Positions 1 to 6,093 of a stretch of 7,116 nucleotides of DNA are shown here, piece by piece. Each line of letters starts with the position of its first letter. Position 1 is the stretch's first letter. Made by a program: the position numbers and the translations under genes. A model generated the notes under the pieces. It worked only from the letters and a program-made list of their open reading frames with translations. It was not told the DNA's origin and did not search any database. Origin of the DNA: an uncultured Oscillospiraceae bacterium (GTDB taxonomy: Bacteria > Bacillota > Clostridia > Oscillospirales > Oscillospiraceae); NCBI GenBank assembly GCA_910587205.1, contig CAJULZ010000128.1, forward strand, positions 1 to 7,116, given 5' to 3'.

Positions 1-8
1 ACGACCCG

Positions 9-38
9 CCTGCGGTTTGCCCGCGGGCAAACCGCAGG
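9..38. repeat. Perfect 30-bp palindrome upstream of the PocR-AraC gene
   Basis: Two 15-base arms (CCTGCGGTTTGCCCG and its exact complement) meet with no spacer. As RNA this would form a stem of about 13 bp with a CGCG loop. It ends 6 bases before the Shine-Dalgarno of the regulator gene. No T-tract follows, so it is a poor intrinsic terminator on the + strand. It could be a terminator remnant of an upstream gene outside the window, an operator for autoregulation, or a 5'-UTR hairpin. The palindrome is directly visible; its role is inference. Confidence 0.75.
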
Positions 39-44
39 TCCGCC

Positions 45-53
45 GGAAAGGGG
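45..53 (+). promoter_or_regulatory. Shine-Dalgarno that decides the regulator start
   Basis: GGAAAGGGG directly abuts an ATG at 54, leaving no spacer. The in-frame ATG at 63 lies 9 bases downstream, a workable distance. The start at 63 is therefore preferred, although 54 cannot be excluded. Confidence 0.6.
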
Positions 54-62
54 ATGCCCGGG

Positions 63-932
63 ATGAACACGCTGTTCGATGAAAAGCGCCTGCGCAAGCT
101 GATCGCCAACCTCGACGTCCTCACCAGCGTCCCCGCCAACATCCTGGATGTCTCTGGCCGGGACATCCAGCTGTTCAGCGGCCATCCCCCCTTCTGCAAG
201 GCCGTCAACGCCTGCCCGGAGGGCCACGAGCGCTGCGTGGCCTGCGACGCGTGGAAGGTGCGTACCTATGCCGGGGACGGCGGTTTCCAGTATTACCGCT
301 GCCACCTGGGCATATGCGAGGCGCTGATGCCGCTGTACAGCAAGGACGCCCCCCTGGCCTGGCTGGTATTCGGCTGCTACCTGGACGACTCCCCCATCGA
401 GGAGCAGTGGGCCCGCACCCGCGCCCTGCTGGCGGACTGGTGGCCGGACGACCCGGACGGGCTGCGCCCCGCCTTTTTCCAGTTCCGCCGGTGCTCCCAG
501 CCCGAGCTGCGCGCCTATGCCGAGACGCTCCAGGCCCTGGCCGCCTACATCCGGCTGGAAGGCATGATCCTGTCCGCCGAACAGAGCGACCTGCAAAAGC
601 TGGAGCTCTACCTGGAGCAGCACTACATGGAAAAGCTCTCCTTGGCCTCCATTTCCAAGGAACTGCATATCGGCCGCACCAAGCTGTGCACTCTGGCCAA
701 GGGCCTGTCCGGGGGGCATACCCTGTCCTGGCTTATCGCCCAGCGCCGCATTGAGGCCGCCAAGCGCCTGCTGCTTCAGAGCAGCCTGCCCATTTCCGCC
801 GTGGCCGAGGCGGTGGGCATCATCGATTACAATTACTTCACCAAGGTGTTCCGCTCCGTCACCGGCACTACCCCCAGCCAGTTCCGGAAGGCGGCGCGGA
901 CCTCCTCCGGGGCCCATTCGCCCGTGAAATAA
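63..932 (+). CDS. PocR-domain AraC-family transcriptional regulator
   Basis: This is a 289-residue one-component DNA-binding regulator, probably an activator of the ABC importer operon that follows. The N-terminal part (about residues 3-110) matches the PocR sensory domain: FCKAVNACPEGHERCVACD, then YYRCHLGICEALMP, then LVFGCYL. It carries cysteines at about 45, 51, 58, 61, 80 and 85. PocR domains are predicted in the literature to sense small hydrocarbon-type metabolites; the founding member regulates propanediol use in Salmonella. A helical linker (about 145-190) leads to a C-terminal AraC double helix-turn-helix (about 192-279), with LSLASISKELHIGRTKL as the first HTH and ISAVAEAVGIIDYNYFTKVF plus TPSQFRK as the typical second. 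It is a complete AraC-size gene, followed by its own terminator and by the importer promoter, so it is transcribed separately. The domain calls are secure. The ligand, and control of the neighbouring operon, are inference. Confidence 0.92.
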   Translation: MNTLFDEKRLRKLIANLDVLTSVPANILDVSGRDIQLFSGHPPFCKAVNACPEGHERCVACDAWKVRTYAGDGGFQYYRCHLGICEALMPLYSKDAPLAWLVFGCYLDDSPIEEQWARTRALLADWWPDDPDGLRPAFFQFRRCSQPELRAYAETLQALAAYIRLEGMILSAEQSDLQKLELYLEQHYMEKLSLASISKELHIGRTKLCTLAKGLSGGHTLSWLIAQRRIEAAKRLLLQSSLPISAVAEAVGIIDYNYFTKVFRSVTGTTPSQFRKAARTSSGAHSPVK

Positions 933-946
933 ATTCCGAAATTCAC

Positions 947-986
947 AGAAAAATCGTACGAATTTTCATGTTCGTACGATTTTTCT
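947..986 (+). terminator. Intrinsic terminator after the regulator gene
   Basis: Two perfect 16-base arms (AGAAAAATCGTACGAA at 947-962 and its complement at 971-986) enclose the 8-base loop TTTTCATG. The right arm ends in five T residues. The left arm begins with an A-run, so the structure can work in both directions. It lies 15 bases after the regulator stop. Each arm also contains the self-complementary TCGTACGA, so a protein-binding role is possible but less likely. Confidence 0.8.
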
Positions 987-1006
987 ATAAGCTGGACGAT
1001 CCGACC

Positions 1007-1035
1007 TATTTATTTACAATTCGTCTAAGTATAAT
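1007..1035 (+). promoter_or_regulatory. Probable promoter of the ABC importer operon (activator type)
   Basis: A perfect -10 hexamer TATAAT lies at 1030-1035. The position 17 bases upstream (1007-1012) reads TATTTA, a very poor -35. A better match, TTTACA at 1013-1018, is only 11 bases from the -10 and cannot act as a normal -35. A strong -10 with a weak -35 is typical of promoters that need an activator, and an AraC-family gene sits immediately upstream. An activator would be expected to bind between about 987 and 1012. The -10 is seen directly; activation by the PocR protein is inferred. Confidence 0.6.
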
Positions 1036-1120
1036 CTTAATCGGTGAGACGTGTTTGTGAAATATGCCTACATGTCCCCCCCTGTCCGGCGCACCCGCGC
1101 CGCGGGGATCAATTTTGAAG

Positions 1121-1126
1121 AAGGAG
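1121..1126 (+). promoter_or_regulatory. Shine-Dalgarno that decides the binding-protein start
   Basis: AAGGAG is only 1 base from the ATG at 1128 but 7 bases from the in-frame ATG at 1134. The later ATG gives the signal peptide MKKILALLLAAVMVLSLAAC, a standard lipoprotein leader, so 1134 is preferred. Confidence 0.65.
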
Positions 1127-1133
1127 AATGAAA

Positions 1134-2468
1134 ATGAAGAAGATTCTTGCACTGCTGCTGGCTGCCGTCATGGTGCTCTCCCTGGCCGCCTGCAGCAACA
1201 ACGCCGGCACCCCCGCGTCCAACCCCCCCGCTGAGGACAGCACCCCCGCCGAAAATCCCCCCGACAAGCCCGACGACAACCAGCCCAGCGGCGACAAGAT
1301 CGACATCAACGTCATCGCCGCCGAGTATGGCCAGAACACCAAGCAGTGGTGGGCCGACTTCCAGAAGGAGTTCAACGCCGCTTATGACAACATCAATCTG
1401 ACCGTGGAAGTGGTGTCCTGGAACGACATCTACACCGTGGTCAACACCCGCCTGGGCGGCAACAACGCCCCCGACATCCTGAACATCGACGTGTTCGCCG
1501 ACTACCAGTCCGACGGCCTGCTCCTCCCCGCCCAGGACTACGTGTCCGAGGAGACCTACGCCAAGTTCTATGAGGCGTTCCTGGACCAGTCCGTGGTGGA
1601 CGGCACCGTGTGGGCCATCCCCGACCTCGCCTCCGCCCGCGCCATGTACTACAACGTGGACATCCTGGAGGCCGCCGGCGTCGATGTCCCCACCACCTGG
1701 GACGAACTGAAGGCCGCCTGTGAGGCTATCAAAGCTTACGACTCCAGCATCTACCCCTGGGGCATCGACATGACCACCGACGAGGGGCAGGCCGCCTTTG
1801 CCTACTACATCTGGAACAACGGCAGCGACTTCACCGACGCCGACGGCAACTGGACCCTGAACGACCCGAAGAACGTGGAAGCCATTGAGTACGCCATCGG
1901 CCTGTACAACGACGGCCTGACCAACACCGACCCCGCCAACGAGACCCGCTACAACCTGCAGGACCTGTTCGGCGCGGGCAAGCTGGCCATGGTTATCGGC
2001 CCCAACTCCATCCCCACCTACATTGCCGACAACTATGCTAAGGCCAACACCCCCGAGTCTGAGCAGATCAACTACGCTTTCGCCGCCATCCCCACCAACG
2101 GCGGCAACGCCTCCGTCTCTGCGGGCGTTATGGATCGCTTCATGTGCTTCGATAACGGCCACTCTGCTGAGAAGATCGAGGCCATCAAGACCTTCTTTGA
2201 TTTCTTCTACGAGGACAGCCGTTACTCCGACTGGGTGCTGATGGAGGGCTTCCTGCCCGCCACCTCCGCCGGCGGCGAGATCGTGGCCTCCTCCGATCCC
2301 AACATGGCCCCCTGGGTTGACATCGTGGGCTCCTGCAAGTTCTATCCCACCGCCAAGGCCGAGTGGGCCGACGTGAAGCAGGGCGTCATCAACGTGGAGC
2401 AGCAGGCCCTGCTGGGCGGCAACGTCCAGGAGCTGCTGGATAACCTCCAGGCTGAGATCGCCGGCTAA
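1134..2468 (+). CDS. ABC transporter substrate-binding lipoprotein (family 1, sugar type)
   Basis: This is the extracellular receptor of a CUT1-type importer: it captures a solute outside the membrane and delivers it to the two permeases encoded downstream. It has 444 residues. The N-terminus is a lipoprotein signal peptide with lipobox LAAC, and Cys20 is the predicted lipidated residue. A linker rich in Pro, Asp, Glu and Asn follows (about 21-54). The mature fold then shows family features: FQKEFNAAYDNINLTVEVVSW, the hinge-region APDILNIDVF, a YYNVDILEAAGVDVPTTWDEL stretch characteristic of sugar-binding family 1, and FGAGKLAMVIGPN. Many Trp, Tyr and Phe residues would suit stacking against a sugar or polyol. 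It is the first gene of the operon and is separated from the permeases by 159 bases holding two stable hairpins. The substrate cannot be named from sequence; a sugar, oligosaccharide or glycerol derivative is plausible. Confidence 0.93.
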   Translation: MKKILALLLAAVMVLSLAACSNNAGTPASNPPAEDSTPAENPPDKPDDNQPSGDKIDINVIAAEYGQNTKQWWADFQKEFNAAYDNINLTVEVVSWNDIYTVVNTRLGGNNAPDILNIDVFADYQSDGLLLPAQDYVSEETYAKFYEAFLDQSVVDGTVWAIPDLASARAMYYNVDILEAAGVDVPTTWDELKAACEAIKAYDSSIYPWGIDMTTDEGQAAFAYYIWNNGSDFTDADGNWTLNDPKNVEAIEYAIGLYNDGLTNTDPANETRYNLQDLFGAGKLAMVIGPNSIPTYIADNYAKANTPESEQINYAFAAIPTNGGNASVSAGVMDRFMCFDNGHSAEKIEAIKTFFDFFYEDSRYSDWVLMEGFLPATSAGGEIVASSDPNMAPWVDIVGSCKFYPTAKAEWADVKQGVINVEQQALLGGNVQELLDNLQAEIAG

Positions 2469-2501
2469 ACCACGCCTAACACGCAAGTCCGAATACGTAC
2501 T

Positions 2502-2534
2502 GCCGTGGGCCGGGCCTTTGGCCCGGCCCACGGC
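2502..2534 (+). promoter_or_regulatory. Intercistronic hairpin 1 (15-bp stem, no U-tract)
   Basis: A perfect 15-bp GC-rich stem (GCCGTGGGCCGGGCC at 2502-2516, complement at 2520-2534) closes on the three-base loop TTT. It starts 33 bases after the binding-protein stop codon. CTCCTTCAG follows, so it is not a standard intrinsic terminator. In importers of this type such structures are known to protect the upstream mRNA or cause partial termination, giving more binding protein than permease. That role is inferred here. Confidence 0.75.
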
Positions 2535-2542
2535 CTCCTTCA

Positions 2543-2586
2543 GCCGCTTTCAAAGCGCGGACACAACCCCGCGTTTTGAAAACGGC
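2543..2586 (+). promoter_or_regulatory. Intercistronic hairpin 2 (long imperfect stem)
   Basis: The arm TTTCAAAGCGCGG (2548-2560) pairs with CCGCGTTTTGAAA (2569-2581) as 13 bp including one G-U pair, around the loop ACACAACC. After one C/A mismatch the stem continues with GCCG (2543-2546) against CGGC (2583-2586), 17 pairs in all. No U-tract follows. It ends 27 bases before the permease Shine-Dalgarno (AGGGAGG, 2614-2620). It probably acts with hairpin 1 as an mRNA-stability or partial-termination element. Confidence 0.65.
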
Positions 2587-2627
2587 CGGAGGGGTCCGTG
2601 CGGGAGAAAATTTAGGGAGGTGTCCCC

Positions 2628-3569
2628 GTGAGCAAACTGACTGCGCCAAAGGCCGCCCCCGCGGGCAGCACGACAGCCCGCTCCGGCAAGAAGGTTTTCC
2701 GCAAAATCGAACCGTACATCTGGATCGCCCCCAGCGTCATCCTCATGGCCATCTTTATTGTGGTACCCATCTGCAAGGTGTTCCAGATGTCCATGAATCA
2801 GGTGACTAAAACCAACCAGCTCAAGGGCTTCAACAACTTTGAAAACTTCATCAAGGTGGTCAAGGCCCCCGCCTTTACCTTGGTGCTGAAAAACACCCTG
2901 GTGTGGACCATCGCCGTGGTTGTGCTGTCCACCGTGCTGGGCTTTATGCTGGCCCTGGTCCTGAACAACAAGTTCCGCGGCCGGAAGATCGCCCGGGCCA
3001 TCGTGGTGTTCCCCTGGGCCACCACCCTGGTCATCCAGGCCAGCGCCTGGGGCTTCATCATCAATAAGGACTACGGCACGCTGAACACCCTGCTGATGAA
3101 GATCGGCCTGATCAGCCAGCCGGTGAACTGGACGCCCACCCCGGAGGCCTATTTCGCCTGGGAGATCGCCTGCGGCATCTTTGTCACCATCCCCTTCGTC
3201 ACCTTCTGCGTCCTGTCGGGATTGCAGAGCATCGACACCTCCTATTATGAGGCCGCCACGGTGGACGGGGCAAACTACTGGCAGAAGCTGTTTAAAATCA
3301 CCCTGCCGCTGGTGAAGTCCTCCCTCACGGTGTCCACGGTGCTGAACATCATCTACGTGTTCAACTCCTTCCCCATCATCTGGACCATGACCAAGGGCGA
3401 CCCGGCCAACCGCACCGACACCCTGGTTACCTACCTGTACAAGCTGGCCTTCTACAATGGCCGGAGCGGTGAGGCGGCGGCGGTGTCCGTCATCGGCTTC
3501 CTGATCCTGCTGGTGTGCGCCAGCGTGTACATGATCTACACTCTGCGGAAAGGAGATGGCGATTTATGA
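2628..3569 (+). CDS. ABC transporter permease, MalF/UgpA type
   Basis: This 313-residue inner-membrane subunit forms one half of the translocation channel. It starts at GTG, with AGGGAGG 7 bases upstream. A basic cytoplasmic N-terminus (1-27) precedes the first hydrophobic helix, IWIAPSVILMAIFIVVPI (about 31-48). Further membrane segments lie near 88-111, 124-145, 177-200, 233-252 and 284-304, giving the usual six. The cytoplasmic EAA loop that contacts the ATPase is intact and matches consensus exactly: EAA at 208-210, Gly214 and I-T-L-P at 224-227. The YGTLN motif (149-153) is typical of CUT1 permeases. The last codons overlap the next gene by 4 bases (ATGA), implying translational coupling and 1:1 production of the two permeases. 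Family assignment is secure; the substrate is unknown. Confidence 0.94.
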   Translation: MSKLTAPKAAPAGSTTARSGKKVFRKIEPYIWIAPSVILMAIFIVVPICKVFQMSMNQVTKTNQLKGFNNFENFIKVVKAPAFTLVLKNTLVWTIAVVVLSTVLGFMLALVLNNKFRGRKIARAIVVFPWATTLVIQASAWGFIINKDYGTLNTLLMKIGLISQPVNWTPTPEAYFAWEIACGIFVTIPFVTFCVLSGLQSIDTSYYEAATVDGANYWQKLFKITLPLVKSSLTVSTVLNIIYVFNSFPIIWTMTKGDPANRTDTLVTYLYKLAFYNGRSGEAAAVSVIGFLILLVCASVYMIYTLRKGDGDL

Positions 3570-4423
3570 GCGAAAACACCGTCAAAAAGCCGGTCTCGGT
3601 GAAAAAAGTCATCCTGCGGGTACTGCTGTACTTCGTGGTGCTGGACGTGTGCGTCATCACGCTGTACCCCTACTTCGCCATGCTGTGCACCGCCCTGAAA
3701 AACCGGGTGGAAATTTTCTCCGGCAACACCATCCTCCCCGTCACCGCCCTGTGGTCCAACTTCATTGAGATCTGGAGCCGTGCCCCCATGGCGCGCTACC
3801 TGCTCAACTCCGTGCTCATCGCCGGCGGCTCCACCCTCATCGCCATGCTGTGCGGCATCCCCGCCGCCTACGCCCTGGCCCGCATGAAGTTCAAGGGCCA
3901 GACTGCGTTCCTGGGCTTCGTCATCGTCTCCCAGATGTTCGCCCCCGTGGTGCTGCTCATCGGCATCTACCAGGTGATGCAGGCCCTGGGTCTGACGGAC
4001 AGCATCCTGGGCCTGGTATTCATCAACGCCGCCTTCAACCAGGCGTTCACCATCTGGCTGCTGCGGGGCACCTTCATCGGCATATCCGCCGAGATGGAGC
4101 AGGCCGCCACCATCGACGGCTGCAACCGCGTCCAGGCCATGATGAAGGTGCTGCTCCCGGTGGCCGCCCCCGGCATCGTCACCACCCTGATCTTTATCTT
4201 CATCAACGCGTGGAACGAGTATACCGTGGCCCTGTGTCTGATCTCCACAGACGCCCTCAAGCCCATCACCGTGGGCATCAACACCTTCAACGGCTACAAC
4301 ATGATCGAGTGGCAGTACCTCTTTGCCGCCTCCATCTTCGCCATCATCCCGGTGGTCATCCTGTTTATGTGTATCGAAAAGAACCTGGTCAGCGGCCTGG
4401 CCTCCGGCGGCGTGAAGGGCTGA
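3566..4423 (+). CDS. ABC transporter permease, MalG/UgpE type
   Basis: This 285-residue inner-membrane subunit is the partner of the preceding permease. The ATG at 3566 overlaps the upstream stop and has AAAGGAG 10 bases before it; an open frame extends back to a GTG at 3515, but that lies deep inside the upstream gene and adds a non-homologous tail. Six hydrophobic segments are visible, beginning with VLLYFVVLDVCVITLYPYFAML (about 19-40). The EAA loop reads QAATIDG (179-185) and ends in VLLP (195-198), so the first Glu of the motif is replaced by Gln while the conserved Gly and Pro are kept. The C-terminal NLVSGLASGGVKG is the usual MalG-type ending. A terminator follows within 35 bases, so the operon stops here without an ATPase gene. 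The ATPase is presumably an MsmX-like shared subunit encoded elsewhere. Confidence 0.94.
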   Translation: MSENTVKKPVSVKKVILRVLLYFVVLDVCVITLYPYFAMLCTALKNRVEIFSGNTILPVTALWSNFIEIWSRAPMARYLLNSVLIAGGSTLIAMLCGIPAAYALARMKFKGQTAFLGFVIVSQMFAPVVLLIGIYQVMQALGLTDSILGLVFINAAFNQAFTIWLLRGTFIGISAEMEQAATIDGCNRVQAMMKVLLPVAAPGIVTTLIFIFINAWNEYTVALCLISTDALKPITVGINTFNGYNMIEWQYLFAASIFAIIPVVILFMCIEKNLVSGLASGGVKG

Positions 4424-4454
4424 CGCCCCTCCCCCTCCCACAAACCGCGTACCC

Positions 4455-4489
4455 GCCTTCCCCCCGGTACCCCGGGGGGAAGGCTTTTT
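4455..4489 (+). terminator. Intrinsic terminator of the ABC importer operon
   Basis: An 11-bp stem, GCCTTCCCCCC (4455-4465) against GGGGGGAAGGC (4474-4484), encloses the loop GGTACCCC and is followed directly by five T residues (4485-4489). It lies 31 bases after the last permease stop codon. Its 10-base core GCCTTCCCCC recurs in the hairpin at 6322-6350. Confidence 0.9.
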
Positions 4490-4535
4490 CCATTTTCCCC
4501 CAGGCAATCCTTATGAAATTTTAAAGCATTTCGTA

Positions 4536-4564
4536 TTTACACCGGCCTGCCAACAGTATATAAT
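4536..4564 (+). promoter_or_regulatory. Housekeeping sigma-A type promoter of the xpaC-like gene
   Basis: The -35 TTTACA (4536-4541) matches consensus in 5 of 6 positions. The spacer is exactly 17 bases and the -10 is a perfect TATAAT (4559-4564). The surroundings are AT-rich compared with the rest of the window. Transcription would start near 4571, giving a leader of nearly 60 bases before the start codon; the leader contains a CCATG...CATGG inverted repeat (about 4584-4607) of uncertain meaning. The promoter lies after the importer terminator, so the two units are independent. Confidence 0.82.
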
Positions 4565-4616
4565 AGAATTCACTTATGGTTTTCCATGGGCATTTCCCAG
4601 CACATGGCTCCAGGAA

Positions 4617-4621
4617 GGGAG
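4617..4621 (+). promoter_or_regulatory. Shine-Dalgarno that decides the xpaC-like start
   Basis: GGGAG is 1 base from the ATG at 4623 and 7 bases from the in-frame ATG at 4629. The second ATG is preferred, giving a protein that begins MPDTYHYGPDG. Confidence 0.6.
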
Positions 4622-4628
4622 AATGGTT

Positions 4629-6077
4629 ATGCCGGACACATACCACTATGGCCCCGACGGTCAGGACCAAAAGGACGGCTCCAGCCAAGACCAGCAGGGC
4701 TACAATTACGGATATAAATACAGCTACGGCTCCGGATCAGGCCGGGGGACGGCCCCCGGGGGACACAAACCCCCCAGGCATGACGACAACTGGGGGGAGT
4801 GGATCGGCATCGGCGTGATGTTGCTGGTTCTGCCCTTCTGGTTTTGTAAGGTTATCGGGGTGATCTGGCTCATCCGCAAACTGGCCGGCATGGACGTCAC
4901 TCAAAAGAACCGCTACAAGCAGGAGGCGAAAAACGCCGCCAACCGGGCCAAAAATACCGCCCAGGACGTGTTCCAGCATGGTGCGGACGCCGCCCGGCAG
5001 GGGGCGGACGCGGCCCGGAAGGCCGCGGACAGCGCCCGGCGTTCCGCCCGGCAGGGCGCCTCCTACTCTTACCAGTACAGCCAAACTGCCCAGCCGGGGC
5101 AGCCGAAAAAAGCCGAAGCCAAATCCGAGCCCTGGGAGCAGAAAGCCCAGCCCGACGCCTGGAACGTCCGGGACCCGTCGGAAAACAAGCGGCGCAAGCT
5201 GAAAAGAGCGGGCAAAGAGGGCACAGGGCTGGTCATCGGCGGCGGCATTATGAGCGGCATCTTCGCCCTGGGCACCGTTGCCACCGGCGTCGAGTTCCTA
5301 CAATATTTTGATGGCGGCCTGCTTGTGGGCGTATTGGCCTGCCTGATGTTTTTGGCGGGGGGCCTGGGTATGCTGTTCTCCGGCATCGGCATGAACCGCC
5401 GCAGCGAGCGCTACCTGAACTACCTGGCCTACATCGGGGCCAACCGGGAGGTGGCCCTGGCCCCCATGGCCGCCAGCTTTGGCGTCTCGGTGTCCGCGCT
5501 GTGCAAGGATCTGCGTCGCATGCTGGCCAAGGGCATCCTGCCCACCGGCTACCTGGATCTGGCCGAGGGCAAGCTGTTCCTCACCGAGATGGGTTATCAT
5601 GCCCCCGAACCCAAACGGGAGGCCCCGCCCGAGGAGACGCCCCAGCAGGCCGCCGCCCGGGAGGACGACATTCTCCGGGAGATCCGGCAGGTAAACGACG
5701 AGATCCCCGACGAGGTGATGACCGCCAAGATCAACCGCATCGAGGAGATCACCGGCAAGATCCTGCGCTACCAGAAGGAACATCCCAACAAGGAGGGCCA
5801 GCTTCGCACCTTCCTGAACTACTACCTGCCCACCACCCTGAAAATCCTCCGGGCCTACGCCCAGCTGGACGCCCAGGGCATCGAGGGGGAAAACATTTCC
5901 GCCGCCAAAAAGCGGATCGAGGACATGATGGACCAGGTGGTGTCCGGGTTCGAAAAGCAGCTCGACAAGCTGTTCCAGGACGACGCCATGGATATCACCT
6001 CCGACGTGGAGGTGCTGGAGAATATGCTCAAAAAGGATGGGCTGTCCGACGAGGGCGGGATCACCATGACGCTGTGA
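4629..6077 (+). CDS. XpaC-family membrane protein (5-bromo-4-chloroindolyl phosphate hydrolysis family)
   Basis: This 482-residue protein is recognised by its C-terminal helical region (about 338-475), with KILRYQKEHPNKEGQLRTFLNYYLPTT-type sequence and FEKQLDKLFQDDAMDITSDVEVLE. That is the signature of the XpaC/Halogen_Hydrol family often found in Firmicutes. Order of parts: a Tyr/Gly-rich, low-complexity N-terminus (about 5-42); a hydrophobic segment (about 58-86); an Ala/Arg-rich helical stretch with three heptads (118-138); a charged linker; two hydrophobic segments (about 199-221 and 229-254); a winged-helix-like domain (about 259-323); and the XpaC domain. The family name comes from an indicator-dye phenotype in Bacillus and no phosphatase motif is visible, so an enzymatic role is doubtful. 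Family members are often linked to telA-type genes, but none is present here. It has its own promoter, and a 56-residue membrane protein follows 16 bases after its stop. The real function is unknown. Confidence 0.85.
   Translation: MPDTYHYGPDGQDQKDGSSQDQQGYNYGYKYSYGSGSGRGTAPGGHKPPRHDDNWGEWIGIGVMLLVLPFWFCKVIGVIWLIRKLAGMDVTQKNRYKQEAKNAANRAKNTAQDVFQHGADAARQGADAARKAADSARRSARQGASYSYQYSQTAQPGQPKKAEAKSEPWEQKAQPDAWNVRDPSENKRRKLKRAGKEGTGLVIGGGIMSGIFALGTVATGVEFLQYFDGGLLVGVLACLMFLAGGLGMLFSGIGMNRRSERYLNYLAYIGANREVALAPMAASFGVSVSALCKDLRRMLAKGILPTGYLDLAEGKLFLTEMGYHAPEPKREAPPEETPQQAAAREDDILREIRQVNDEIPDEVMTAKINRIEEITGKILRYQKEHPNKEGQLRTFLNYYLPTTLKILRAYAQLDAQGIEGENISAAKKRIEDMMDQVVSGFEKQLDKLFQDDAMDITSDVEVLENMLKKDGLSDEGGITMTL
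4980..5042 (+). repeat. Three 21-base tandem repeats encoding Ala-rich heptads
   Basis: Three consecutive imperfect 21-base units inside the xpaC-like gene encode GADAARQ, GADAARK and AADSARR. The heptad length and small/charged pattern suggest an amphipathic helix, possibly a coiled coil or a helix lying on the membrane. The units have diverged at several positions, so the repeat is old rather than a recent slippage event. Confidence 0.6.
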
Positions 6078-6093
6078 GATTGGGGAAGTTTGT

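Noticed and set aside
1013..1035. TTTACA with TATAAT as a standard promoter pair
   Set aside because: The spacer is only 11 bases, too short for sigma-A; only the -10 is kept in the call.
1051..1131. Possible 26-residue leader peptide (GTG start) whose TGA overlaps the ATG at 1128
   Set aside because: Short, with a weak ribosome site, Pro/Arg-rich composition and no attenuator-like hairpin or run of regulatory codons; it is compatible with chance in a GC-rich leader.
1068..2531. A 487-codon open frame on the - strand opposite the binding-protein gene
   Set aside because: It is a mirror of the GC-rich coding strand: Gly/Val/His-rich with no recognisable domain. The + strand frame is a clear lipoprotein of known family.
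2569..2582. CCGCGTTTTG as the end of a terminator (short CGCGG/CCGCG stem followed by TTTT)
   Set aside because: The T residues pair with the A residues of a longer arm, so the sequence fits a long hairpin better than a terminator, and the next gene of the operon follows closely.
3536..4507. A 323-codon - strand open frame opposite the second permease
   Set aside because: Gly/Asp/His-rich composition without hydrophobic or domain patterns; the + strand gene has an intact EAA motif and membrane segments.
4576..4818. An 80-codon open frame starting upstream of the xpaC-like gene
   Set aside because: It overlaps the well-supported gene in another frame, lacks a ribosome site and has no recognisable features.
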